64,000 bases of DNA. Source: Streptomyces sp. CB01881. GTDB lineage: Bacteria; Actinomycetota; Actinomycetes; Streptomycetales; Streptomycetaceae. Shown here in pieces: positions 16,254 to 24,477 of this stretch. The notes under the pieces were generated by a model. The model did no database searches, had not been told where the DNA came from, and worked only from the letters and a program-made list of their open reading frames with translations. A program made the translations under genes and the position numbers. The stretch spans positions 9,388,066-9,452,065 of the forward strand of contig NZ_CP026498.1 of NCBI RefSeq assembly GCF_002953255.1. Reading direction: 5' to 3'. Position 1 is the stretch's first letter. Each line of letters starts with the position of its first letter.

Positions 16254-18776
16254 TCAGAACTGGGTGGTGACGGTGACGCCGGTGAAGTCGGTGGCGGCGT
16301 ACAGGCCGAAATAGCGGTAGCCCGCCGTAGGGTTGGTGACGGTGATGGACTGGGTGGTGCCTGCGGCCGTGGAGGCGGCGGTGTAGGCCTTCGGCGACGC
16401 CCAGGTGTCCGCGTTGTAGTACAGGTACGCGGTGCCGGTGCCGCCGAAGGTGTTGACCTTCAGCGTGGCGGTCCCGGCCGGCAGGTAGACGTACAGGTAG
16501 TCGGTGTTGCCGACGGTCGCCGAGCGGCCGGTCCGGGCGCAGTTGCGGTCCATCGCGTCGGCGCGCTGCTCGGGGCAGGCCGGCAGGCCGAGGGCGGTCG
16601 TGGTGACCGCGCCCTGTGTGGTGCCGCTCCGGCCGGTGTCATCGGTGGTGGTCAGCGCGATGGTGTACGGGCCGGGCGCGCCGTAGGTGTGGCTCGGGCT
16701 GCGCTCGTCCGAGAAGGTGCCGTCGCCGAAGTCCCAGTGCCAGCCGGTGATCCGGCCCGGGCCGGTCTGCACGGAGCGCTCGTTCAGGCTGACGGTCGCG
16801 CCGTTCGCCGTGGTGTCGAACAGCGAGGTCGGACCGGTCGCGTAGCAGCCGCCGGCGACGCAGGCGTCGAGCCAGGCGTCGAAGTCGGCGTCGTACGAGG
16901 TGCCGAGGTTGTTGTAGACCGCGTAGCCACCGGGGTAGTCACCGACGCGGAAGCGCTCCAGCATCGCCTGGACGTCGGCCGGGTGCCTCTCCAGCATGTA
17001 CCGGACGGACAGGTAGCCCCACGGGTAGATGCGGGTCGAGTCCGAGTTGGCGTAGGTGTTCTGGAAGAGCGTGCTGAGCTTGTAGGTGTGCTTGGCCGCC
17101 TGGTTCATCGCGTCGACGTCGGTGGCGCCGCGGTGGCTGTACGAGACGTACTCGGCGAGGCCCTCGACCCACCACTTGTTCGGGACGGACGACTGGGTGT
17201 CGTAGTTGCCCTTCAGGTTGTAGATGCCGTCGAGGTAGTGGGTGTACTCGTGGTTGAGGTTCCACACCCGGGCGGGGTCGTTGACGTTCCAGGCCTTCTG
17301 GTACATCACGGTCACGGCCCGCTTGTTCGGGTCGGTCGCGTCCATGACGGTCTGGCCGCCGTTGTCGGTGCTGTTGCCGTAGATCGCCCACGAGTAGGTG
17401 GTGTAGTCGGCCTTGTTGGCGAAGATCCCGAAGGTGACGGTCTTGGCGTACTGGTTCGGGATGGCCCCGCTGTCCTTGGACACGCTGTGGAAGAGCGCGT
17501 CCTGCTTGCGCAGGCTCTCGCAGACAGTGGCCAGTTCGGCGGCCGACAGGGACTGGGCCTGGAGGATGCGGTTGTCGCAGACCAGTTGGTTCGGCAGGAT
17601 CACCGAGGTGAGCTTGTTGCGCAGGTCGCAGATGCCGTAGTACGAGCACTGGCTGTAGTTGAAGTACTCGGCCTGGCGGGCCGTGTACAGGTACAGCGAC
17701 CCGAAGGGCGAGAGCAGCGGCGCGGAGTCCAGCACCTTCTTGACCAGCGGCTTGGCCACGGCCTCGGCGGCGGGGCTGGTCCCGGCGAACTTGGCCAGGT
17801 CGTTGCCCGCATTGGTGTCGAGGACGGAGTGGGGCCCGCTGAGCAGGTCCCGGTGGTTCATCGCGAAGTCGGCGAGCGAGTTGATGAGGCTCGGGTCGGC
17901 CGCGAGCGCTTGGACGAAGTCCTTGTTCCGGTAGCCTTCCCAGAGCGGGTAGAACAGCACGGAGTTGACCGCGCTGCGCATCTGCGGGAACTGATTGTAC
18001 GTGTTGTCGTACTCGTCCAGGATCCGCTTGTAGACGCCCAGGTAGTGGGCCTGGACGTTGGCGCTGTCGGTGAGCCACACCACCTCCTTGAGGATGCGGC
18101 CGTTGTTCTCGCTGACGTCGCGCCAGCGGGTGCCCGCGAAGAGAGTGTCCAGGGCGGTCGTGACGGCGTCGGTGAGCGCGGGGGTGTACGCGCCCGCCGC
18201 AGCGGGGTAGTAGAACTGGATGTAGTAGCCCACCTGCAGGTACTTCACCAGCTGCGCGATGCCGGTCGTGTTGTCGCCGGGGTAGTTCGCCGCCACGTCC
18301 TTGAGGGCGGCCGCGACGGACAGCATCCGGGCCTGGTTGAAGATGCTCGGGTCGGCGCCGGCGCTCTGGTACAGCGAGTTGATGCACTCCGGGGTCGAGC
18401 TCTTGATGAAGGCGACCAGCTCGGCCCCGGTGTGGGCCGCGAAGTCGGCCGGGGTGCAGCTCTGTACGGCGAGGGACTTGAACTGGGCGGGGGCGGCCGC
18501 GTCGGCCGGCTCCTCCAGCAGGCGCGTCGCGCCGATCAGCGCGGGGGACAGCGGGGCGGCGGGCTCGCCGGGTTCCTCGGAGCCCGTCGTCGTGGTCGGG
18601 GCCGTCGGGGCGGCGGGGCCGACCGGGCCGGCCGAGGCGGTCGTCGTGGTCGGAGCCGACCCGGCGGTCACGACGGGCGGCGCCGCGAAGGCCTGGGCCG
18701 GGAGCACGGCGGTGGCCGTGGCGCAACAGGCGACGACGCCTGCCGCGAGCACGGAGAGTCTGGTGCGCAGGAGCAC
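16254..18776 (-). CDS. Secreted M9-type (collagenase-like) zinc metalloprotease with PKD domain
   Basis: An 840-aa exported protease. GTG 18776 is chosen (GAAGGA just upstream) because it begins directly at a signal peptide (LLRTRLSVLAAGVVACC ... PAQAFA). The activator-like helical region spans about residues 90-400. The catalytic domain shows the zinc motif HEYTHY, with the glutamate ligand probably in WVEGLAEYVSY, as in clostridial-type collagenases. A PKD domain follows (WHWDFGDGTFSDERSPSHTYGAPGPYT), then a C-terminal beta-sandwich of the PPC/collagen-binding type (YLYVYLPAGTATLKV). It probably degrades collagen or other proteins outside the cell. It is preceded by about 80 bases of non-coding DNA and followed by a hairpin. 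Confidence 0.92.
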   Translation of the reverse strand: MLLRTRLSVLAAGVVACCATATAVLPAQAFAAPPVVTAGSAPTTTTASAGPVGPAAPTAPTTTTGSEEPGEPAAPLSPALIGATRLLEEPADAAAPAQFKSLAVQSCTPADFAAHTGAELVAFIKSSTPECINSLYQSAGADPSIFNQARMLSVAAALKDVAANYPGDNTTGIAQLVKYLQVGYYIQFYYPAAAGAYTPALTDAVTTALDTLFAGTRWRDVSENNGRILKEVVWLTDSANVQAHYLGVYKRILDEYDNTYNQFPQMRSAVNSVLFYPLWEGYRNKDFVQALAADPSLINSLADFAMNHRDLLSGPHSVLDTNAGNDLAKFAGTSPAAEAVAKPLVKKVLDSAPLLSPFGSLYLYTARQAEYFNYSQCSYYGICDLRNKLTSVILPNQLVCDNRILQAQSLSAAELATVCESLRKQDALFHSVSKDSGAIPNQYAKTVTFGIFANKADYTTYSWAIYGNSTDNGGQTVMDATDPNKRAVTVMYQKAWNVNDPARVWNLNHEYTHYLDGIYNLKGNYDTQSSVPNKWWVEGLAEYVSYSHRGATDVDAMNQAAKHTYKLSTLFQNTYANSDSTRIYPWGYLSVRYMLERHPADVQAMLERFRVGDYPGGYAVYNNLGTSYDADFDAWLDACVAGGCYATGPTSLFDTTANGATVSLNERSVQTGPGRITGWHWDFGDGTFSDERSPSHTYGAPGPYTIALTTTDDTGRSGTTQGAVTTTALGLPACPEQRADAMDRNCARTGRSATVGNTDYLYVYLPAGTATLKVNTFGGTGTAYLYYNADTWASPKAYTAASTAAGTTQSITVTNPTAGYRYFGLYAATDFTGVTVTTQF

Positions 18777-19063
18777 GCCGAATCCTTCGTCGAGTGGGGG
18801 CAGCCCGACGTGGGGTCGGGCTGAAGGAAGGAGATTTGGCGTGGATCCTGTCATCGACCGATGATCAGAACAATGTCACAGGTTATATTGCATGAGAGTT
18901 TCGGCCATCTCGCGGCTCGCACCCTCCGAGCGGCTGACCTGCGACGTTCCCGGCCTGAGCGGATCGGCGTATGGGAGCCGAAGGGACATCGGGCCACGAT
19001 CCGGACGGCCGCACCAGGCCGACGGGTCGCACGGACTGGCCGATCTGCGCCCCAATGCGGAAC

Positions 19064-19089
19064 GCCCGGCCGGGAGACCCCGGCCGGGC
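19064..19089 (-). terminator. Second copy of the GCCCGGCCGGG hairpin
   Basis: A perfect 11-bp stem with an AGAC loop that shares its stem and flanking GAAC with the hairpin at 16206-16231. Here it follows a broken regulator gene rather than an intact one. Confidence 0.65.
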
Positions 19090-19113
19090 GTGCACGGCCT
19101 GTTACGCGACAGG

Positions 19114-19300
19114 CCTCGAAGGTCATCAGGCAGAGTGAACCATCCATCAGCGCACGGGCCCCCGCCGAGAACGGGACGACCTGGATCAGGGCCTTACGGG
19201 CCCGGGCCAGTGCCGCCAGGCGCCGGAGCTGTCCGGCCGTCACATCCGCACCGCCGACCGGCCGGCGGATCACCGCCTCGTCCAGGACGGCCCAGTACAT
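19114..19300 (-). pseudogene. DUF5753 remnant of an XRE-family regulator
   Basis: The minus-strand frame from 19300 reads MYWAVLDEAVIRRPVGGADV, then QLRRLAALARARKALIQVVPFSAG and MDGSLCLMTFE. This is the core of the DUF5753 effector domain found at the C-terminus of streptomycete XRE-type HTH regulators. The N-terminal HTH half is absent and the frame upstream is disrupted; the domain also breaks off after MTFE. A start codon happens to lie at the join, but a functional protein is unlikely. Confidence 0.7.
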
Positions 19301-19390
19301 CGGTGCGTCCTGCCGAGGACCAGCGGCCGGTCCGGGAGTGTGACGAGCAGGTCCGGCAGTAGCGAGCGGATACTGCCGGGTGCCGTCGGT

Positions 19391-19942
19391 TCAAGGCCGC
19401 TCCTCGTCGGGGGATGGCGGACCGAGTGGGAAGCGGATGGGACTGAGCAGATAGGGTGCGCGACCCGGTGCCGGCCGGTTGGCCAGCCGAGGACCCAGTA
19501 CCGCGAGCAACTCAGCTGTCATCTCGGCGAGTTCGTCCGGGCTGAGCCAGAGCGTGCCCTGGCGGTACGAGACCGCGTCGGCCACCGGGTCGGCGCCGTC
19601 GCGGTCGAGGTAGGCGTTGAACTCGGCGATCAGCACGGCCATGGCGGTGGCGAAGCCGCGGCGGTGGTCCTCCGGCGTCATCGCCGCGGCGGCGTCGACA
19701 TCGACGACCGGGCGGTCCTGCCGCAGTCGGTAGTGCCGCTCGACAGCGCCGCGCACCCGCTGCTCTCCGGCCACCTCCAGGAAGCCGGCCTCGGCCAGCA
19801 GGGCGACATGCCGGTACATGGTCACCTTCGGCACCTCGGGCATGCGCTCACACAGCTGCGCGGTGGTGAGCACCCGGCCGCCGGAGAGCGCGTGCACCAC
19901 GCGCAGGCGCACGGGGTGGAGAAGTACGTCGGTAGTGTCCAT
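19391..19942 (-). CDS. Winged-HTH (ArsR-like) transcriptional regulator
   Basis: A 183-aa regulator. Residues 1-75 form an ArsR/HTH_20-type winged helix (LLHPVRLRVVHALSGGRVLTTAQLCERMPEVPKVTMYRHVALLAEAGFLEV). The C-terminal half (DHRRGFATAMAVLIAEFNAYLD onward) is the helical dimerisation/effector region seen in this group. There are no Cys residues for metal sensing. It is divergent from the alpha/beta hydrolase with only 62 bases between the starts, so it probably controls that gene and itself. Confidence 0.85.
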   Translation of the reverse strand: MDTTDVLLHPVRLRVVHALSGGRVLTTAQLCERMPEVPKVTMYRHVALLAEAGFLEVAGEQRVRGAVERHYRLRQDRPVVDVDAAAAMTPEDHRRGFATAMAVLIAEFNAYLDRDGADPVADAVSYRQGTLWLSPDELAEMTAELLAVLGPRLANRPAPGRAPYLLSPIRFPLGPPSPDEERP

Positions 19943-19945
19943 GGC

Positions 19946-19984
19946 GTTACGATTCCATGCTCGTTACTATTATCGAAAATGGAA
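19946..19984. promoter_or_regulatory. Divergent promoter/operator between HTH regulator and hydrolase
   Basis: The 62-base gap is locally AT-rich and contains TTCCAT (19953-19958) and ATGGAA (19979-19984) as a 6-bp inverted repeat with a 20-base spacer. It also holds a direct repeat of GTTAC-ATT at about 19946 and 19963. It is a natural place for binding of the winged-HTH protein; assignment is by position and symmetry. Confidence 0.45.
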
Positions 19985-20004
19985 ACAGTGACCTTGGAGG
20001 GAGC

Positions 20005-20871
20005 ATGCGTCAGGCAGCGGGGCGGGCGGTGCGGGTGAACGGCCGGACCGTCCATGTCGAGGAATCCGGCAGCGGGGCGGACTGGGTGGTCTTCGAGGCG
20101 GGCGGGGGGATGGGGCGCACCTGCTGGGATCCGGTGCTGCCGTGGCTCACGGACCGGACAAGGATGGTCGCCTACGACCGCGCCGGCTTCGGGCGCAGCG
20201 GCCGGACGGCAACCCAGCTGAGCATCGAGGACCTGGCCGCAGACCTGGTCGCGCTGGTCGAGGCGGTTGTCCCCGACCGCTTCGTGCTCGTCGCGCACAG
20301 CATGGGAGGGCTGGTCGCACGCCGTGCGGTGGAGGGCCTGGGCCGGCGGCTGCGGGGGATGCTGCTGCTCGATCCGGCAGCGGAAGGCGCGCCGGTCTAC
20401 GACGCCTTCGACCGGACCGCCGCGAAGGTCGACCGTTCACTGGCCGTGACCCAGGCGCTGTTCCGCTCCCGCCGGCTGGCCCGCCTGGCCAGCGGGAACA
20501 TCCGCCGGCTGTTCCCGACGGACACCTACGAGACCATGCTCGCCGAGGACTTCGTCCCGTCCGGGACCGCACAGACGAGGAAGGAGATCAAGGCCGTGGC
20601 CGCGGCCATCCCCCGCTTCCGCGCCGACCCGCCGGCCCCGCCGACCTGCCGGACCATCCTGCTCTCGGCCTCGCGTCCCCAGGCGGGCCGGTCACGGCAC
20701 CACGCCGACCTGGCCGCGCACCAGCGGCGCTGGACCGAGTCCCTCCCGGACGGCCGGTTCGAAACAGTCGACTCCGGCCACTTCATCCAGGCCGACCAGC
20801 CGAAGATCGTCGCCGACAGGGTCAAGCACCTCCTCGACCACGCCGGCCGGGCAGGTGCCCCGTCGACGTGA
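20005..20871 (+). CDS. Alpha/beta-fold hydrolase
   Basis: A 288-aa hydrolase. The nucleophile elbow is AHSMGG, preceded by the oxyanion region FEAGGGMGRTCWDPV; the catalytic His lies in DSGHFIQADQP and an Asp lies in LLLDPAAEG. ATG 20005 is chosen because GGAGGGAG precedes it, rather than the in-frame ATG 48 bases upstream, which lies in the operator. There is no signal peptide, so it is cytoplasmic. Substrate unknown; esterase or lactonase activity is the usual guess for this family. Confidence 0.87.
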   Translation: MRQAAGRAVRVNGRTVHVEESGSGADWVVFEAGGGMGRTCWDPVLPWLTDRTRMVAYDRAGFGRSGRTATQLSIEDLAADLVALVEAVVPDRFVLVAHSMGGLVARRAVEGLGRRLRGMLLLDPAAEGAPVYDAFDRTAAKVDRSLAVTQALFRSRRLARLASGNIRRLFPTDTYETMLAEDFVPSGTAQTRKEIKAVAAAIPRFRADPPAPPTCRTILLSASRPQAGRSRHHADLAAHQRRWTESLPDGRFETVDSGHFIQADQPKIVADRVKHLLDHAGRAGAPST

Positions 20872-21036
20872 CCGGATCCGCGCCGCCTGCCCAGGCCTCC
20901 GAGCCTGTCCCTGCACGGCGGCACCCTCGCTGAGCTTCGCCGCTTCGTCGGCGAGCTGACCACGTGAGGCGGGTGAGCACGCGCTGGTGCAGTTGCACGG
21001 CGGTTTCTGGTGGCTCGTGGGGGCGGGTGGACGTTC

Positions 21037-21213
21037 ATGGAAAACGCGTCGTTCCGCTGGCGGATCGACCTGATCGTGACGACCCCCGGCCTCGCCGACA
21101 GGGCCGTCGAGGCCTACGTCGAACGCGCCGCCACCCACGCCGAGCGCTGGAGCGACCACGCGCCCGTCAGCACCGTCTTCGAGCTCGGCCAACTGGCCGA
21201 CAGCCCGCGATAA
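21037..21213 (+). pseudogene. C-terminal remnant of an exodeoxyribonuclease III
   Basis: The segment NASFRWRIDLIVTTPGLADRAV through ERWSDHAPVSTVFELGQL closely matches the last 55-60 residues of the intact xth at 15.3-16.2 kb (WRIDLQVATPGLAAKAVEAYVERAETHAERWSDHAPV). The rest of the enzyme, including the metal-binding motifs, is absent. DNA identity is high but imperfect, so this is an old paralogue or recombination scar. Confidence 0.82.
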
Positions 21214-21294
21214 TTCTCCACCGCTGAGGGGAAGTCGGCGGAAACCAAGGGCTGGACCGACGACCGGTCCGACGCAATGTCAGATGGCCTGCCT

Positions 21295-21328
21295 GGTGGT
21301 GGGGCCGCCCGAGGGCGGCCCCACCACC
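21295..21328 (-). terminator. Terminator of the leftward RiPP operon
   Basis: A 16-bp perfect inverted repeat (GGTGGTGGGGCCGCCC and its complement) separated by only two bases, so 15 bp can pair with a 4-base loop. It starts 23 bases beyond the stop of the small peptide gene and ends the lanD-luxR-lanM-peptide unit. Confidence 0.82.
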
Positions 21329-21350
21329 TGTCTCGGACAATGACGCTTTC

Positions 21351-21551
21351 TCAGAGGATAATGCTCGCGACGGTGCTTGTGTTTGGATCCCCCTGCCCCA
21401 GTGCGACCCCGGCAGCCGCGCCAACGGTCAGGCCGGCGAGGATCGCCACCCGCAGCCGGGCCTGGCGGGCCGCGTGGTCAGCCGCCGTGCGACGCTCGTC
21501 GGTCTCCTGCAGCTCGTTGTCCACATTGTCGAGCAGTTCGCCGTCCATCAT
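21351..21551 (-). CDS. Small membrane-like peptide at the end of the lanM operon
   Basis: A 66-aa peptide (65 if the second ATG is used). It starts behind a strong site (GAGGGAGGG) and overlaps the 3' end of lanM by 74 bases in another frame. The N-terminal half is acidic (ELLDNVDNELQETDE), the middle is basic, then comes one hydrophobic segment (VAILAGLTVGAAAGVAL) and a Ser/Thr tail (DPNTSTVASIIL). It has no Cys. It could be an accessory membrane peptide, an immunity peptide, or a second LanM substrate that would be dehydrated but not cyclised. Position and ribosome binding site support a real gene; function is not known. Confidence 0.62.
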   Translation of the reverse strand: MMDGELLDNVDNELQETDERRTAADHAARQARLRVAILAGLTVGAAAGVALGQGDPNTSTVASIIL

Positions 21552-24435
21552 GGTGATGCCCTCCCTCTCGTTCGACGGGCCCCGGTCCTGCTGCCGGTCG
21601 CAACAGCAGCACCGAGGGGATCCTGGGGCCGAAGCCGAGCCGCAGCAGGCCGTAGCCGATGCCGGCCAGTCCGGTCAGCAGGCCGGGTGTGGGCACCTCG
21701 CTGGGGGTGCCGCAACGGGCGCCTTGCTGTTCGACGGACCGCACCAGTCGAGCGGCCGTACGGCGATGGCCGGCATCGGTCGGCATCAGCTCCACCAGTG
21801 GTTCCAGCAGACCGAGTTCGCCGTGGCGGAGCGAGTGGCCCGGCATCGGCACGCGGTCGGCGAGCAGGGCGAGGTGCTGGTCCGCCTTGCAGGCGCGCAG
21901 CGCCCGGCCGACCCAGTCCGGGCACCGGCCGGGGCCGTCGGAGTCCGCCAGGTCCACCGCCGCTCGCTCCCGCAGGGCCCACGCGACGCCCTCGTGGCCG
22001 TGGAGGAATCCGGGCCGCTCAGGACGGGGCCGATGGCCCGCCAAGGTCCTGACAGTGTGGGCGAGTTCGGCAGCTGCCGGCAGCCGCGTCTGAGCATGCA
22101 CGGCCTCGGCCGCGAGCAGGGCACCGGCCAGGCCGTCGGCGATGTCCATGGGGGCTGCCGGGTCGACAGCGGCCGTGTGAAGTGCGGCGAGGCCGGCGGG
22201 CAGGGCGGCGCTCAGCTCCGGGGAGTCCAGCAGGGTGGCGAGCCGGGCGGTGGCGTAGCTGATTCCGCCGAGCCCGGAGAAGCCGCCCGGCCCCACGGCA
22301 CGCGCGAGTTCGGGGTGCTCCGCCAAGAGCCTCAGGAGCTGTGGGAGGACGCGGACGGCCTGGGCGGCGGCCTCCTGATAGCGGACCGCCCCGGTGAGCC
22401 GGCCCAGCTCGGCGAGGAACAGCGCCGGGCCGGTGTAGCCGTCGCCGAGCGCCATGCCCATCGGCAACACCGCCCACTGTCCTGGCCAGGCCTCCTGCAG
22501 CCCGAGCCAGTTCACCCGGCCCTCGCCCCGACAAACCCGGGAGAGCAGGTCCTCCCCGATCCCCCGTGCGAGCTCCAGCGCCTGGGCACCGGGGTCACCG
22601 TCGTAGGCGTCCTCGGATTCGGCAGCGGGGCGCCCCGGAGCATGGCGGCCCGGAGACCGTCGTCCGGCGGCCAGGGAGGCGCGGATCAGCCATGCCTGCC
22701 GGTCGAGGTCGCCCTCCGACATCCCCCGGATCGTCCCGGCGGCGGCCGTCAGCCCGGATTCGTCGAGCAGGAACGGGAGTTCACGACCGTCCCAGGTCCG
22801 CAGGGTGCGGGCGGCGGGGGTCGTGGTGAAGAACGGGACGTCGCCGGCGAGCAGGTCGGTGAGTTCGTGGGGCGCCAGCACGTGCAGGTGCGGGTAGCCG
22901 GTCTCGTCGTGCAGTGCGGCGAAGGCCCGCTCCCGACCGGAGTGGTCGCGCAGCAGCTCCGGCTCGGTCGCCTCGGCGAGCAGCGTCGCATAGCTCTGAC
23001 TGGGCCGCGCCACCAGGCGCATCGCCTCACCCGCAAAGCGAGACAACATCCCCTGCTCACCGAGCAGTTCATGGGAATGTGCGGCAATCGCCCGGTAGCC
23101 GGCGCGGAATCCGCACAGCAGCCGGTCGAGCTGGTCGGCCGGATCGGCGGGTCTCCCGGCCAGCATCGGGCGGTTGTCGGCACCCGGCCAGCGCGCCGGG
23201 CGGCGGACCAGCCGCATCAGGTCGGTGCCCGCGTCCGCCCACCCGGGCATCGGGTCCGGCGTCCACTGGTCGGCCTGGCCACCAAGTGCCGAGAGGTCGA
23301 GTGAACCGCCGCCGCCGAACCACGGGTTCGGCAGCACCATGGTCCGCTGCACGGACGCGGCGAGCGCCCGGGCGGCCGGATCGGCGCCGCCGTCGGTGAC
23401 GGGCGCCCAGCACGGGTGGAACAGCGTCTCCACGTCCACCACGACCGGCTGGTCGCGCGCGGCGATGAGGTTCTCGGCATGGATGTCGACCGCGTTCACC
23501 ACGTGCAGCAGCGCGAGCTGGGCGCCGAGCCGCTCGTAGAACCGCCCGACTTCGGCTTGGGACCGGCATGGGCGCGGCGCGACGTACTCGGCCCAGCCGT
23601 ACCCCGCCCGCGGCAGCAACCGAACGGCTCGCGCCGCCAGTTGGGGCTGGCGTCCGCCGAACCAGGCGAGCAGTTCGTTCCACCGGGCGTGCAGACCGAG
23701 CGGGCGCGGCTTGTACACCAGGCGCTGCCCGCCGTCGAACTCCAGCACGGCGACGGACCGGCCCGCCGCATGCGGGTCCCCCAGTCCGAAGCGGACCCGG
23801 GTCAACCGACCGGGCTCGCCGTCGAGCAGGGCGGCGGTGAGCTGCTCCCGGTCCGCGTGGAGCCGCTCCAGCAGTTCGGTGGCTGCGGCCACGGTGCGCG
23901 TGCACCGTTCGGCCAGCAGCCGGGCCAGCACGGGATGACGGTGCAGCACCGCGCCCAGGGCCGGTCCGGCGGCGACCTCGCACAGGAACGCGTCGAACCG
24001 CTCCCGCCCGTCCTGCCCGGTCAAGGTTCCGGCCCGGCGCGCGTGTCCCAACTCCTGTACCAGTGTGCGTCCGGCCAGCCGCACCAAGCCGCCGGCCAGG
24101 TGGTGCCGTGCACCGGCCCACACCACTCGCCGATCTGCCGCGGCAGGGTTCACCGCCGCGAAGTGGCGGGAGGCGGTGAGCAGGAACGGCCGCAGCGGAT
24201 GCAGCAGTCGGCCCTCGGGGCCGGTCCCGGGGAGCGAGCGGATCCGCCCGCCGGGCGCCGACTCGGCGAGGCGCAGCGTCTGTTCCACCAACTCGGCCCA
24301 GCGTGGCGTTCGCCCGGGCGGCAGGGCATCGCGTTCGGCCGGCGACAGTGCGGGCAGCCACCAGGCGCCAGATGCCGCGGGCAGCGGAACCGACTGAGTC
24401 GTCTGCACTGTCACTCCACAACTCTGACACACCAT
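21478..24435 (-). CDS. lanM: Class II lanthipeptide synthetase LanM with degenerate cyclase domain
   Basis: A 985-aa LanM (numbering from ATG 24435; GTG 24408, behind GGAG, is an equally good start). The N-terminal dehydratase keeps the kinase-like residues: KPR at 242-244, the D317-H319-E321-N322 catalytic loop (DIHAEN) and D334/E336 (VVVDVET), plus a RPS-QSY motif where most LanM have RPT. The LanC-like domain (about 720-945) is recognisable (GFSGLGGISYA, GFLHGHEGVAWAL, TPGLLTGLAGIGYGLLRLG). However, the usual W-C-x-G segment is missing and the S-L-C-H-G motif reads SLRHG (R870), so both Cys zinc ligands are gone. It should phosphorylate and eliminate Ser/Thr but probably cannot bind zinc for cyclisation. 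It is 42 bases downstream of the LuxR gene in the same operon. Confidence 0.92.
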   Translation of the reverse strand: MVCQSCGVTVQTTQSVPLPAASGAWWLPALSPAERDALPPGRTPRWAELVEQTLRLAESAPGGRIRSLPGTGPEGRLLHPLRPFLLTASRHFAAVNPAAADRRVVWAGARHHLAGGLVRLAGRTLVQELGHARRAGTLTGQDGRERFDAFLCEVAAGPALGAVLHRHPVLARLLAERCTRTVAAATELLERLHADREQLTAALLDGEPGRLTRVRFGLGDPHAAGRSVAVLEFDGGQRLVYKPRPLGLHARWNELLAWFGGRQPQLAARAVRLLPRAGYGWAEYVAPRPCRSQAEVGRFYERLGAQLALLHVVNAVDIHAENLIAARDQPVVVDVETLFHPCWAPVTDGGADPAARALAASVQRTMVLPNPWFGGGGSLDLSALGGQADQWTPDPMPGWADAGTDLMRLVRRPARWPGADNRPMLAGRPADPADQLDRLLCGFRAGYRAIAAHSHELLGEQGMLSRFAGEAMRLVARPSQSYATLLAEATEPELLRDHSGRERAFAALHDETGYPHLHVLAPHELTDLLAGDVPFFTTTPAARTLRTWDGRELPFLLDESGLTAAAGTIRGMSEGDLDRQAWLIRASLAAGRRSPGRHAPGRPAAESEDAYDGDPGAQALELARGIGEDLLSRVCRGEGRVNWLGLQEAWPGQWAVLPMGMALGDGYTGPALFLAELGRLTGAVRYQEAAAQAVRVLPQLLRLLAEHPELARAVGPGGFSGLGGISYATARLATLLDSPELSAALPAGLAALHTAAVDPAAPMDIADGLAGALLAAEAVHAQTRLPAAAELAHTVRTLAGHRPRPERPGFLHGHEGVAWALRERAAVDLADSDGPGRCPDWVGRALRACKADQHLALLADRVPMPGHSLRHGELGLLEPLVELMPTDAGHRRTAARLVRSVEQQGARCGTPSEVPTPGLLTGLAGIGYGLLRLGFGPRIPSVLLLRPAAGPGPVEREGGHHHDGRRTARQCGQRAAGDRRASHGG

Positions 24436-24477
24436 CGCCCACTCTGACAGGGTGGCGCATCAGATTTCCCGGCAGGC

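Noticed and set aside
16242..18824. An 860-codon plus-strand open frame opposite the collagenase
   Set aside because: It is an antisense shadow: low-complexity Val/Gly/Arg sequence, no motifs, while the minus strand has a signal peptide, HEYTH and a PKD domain.
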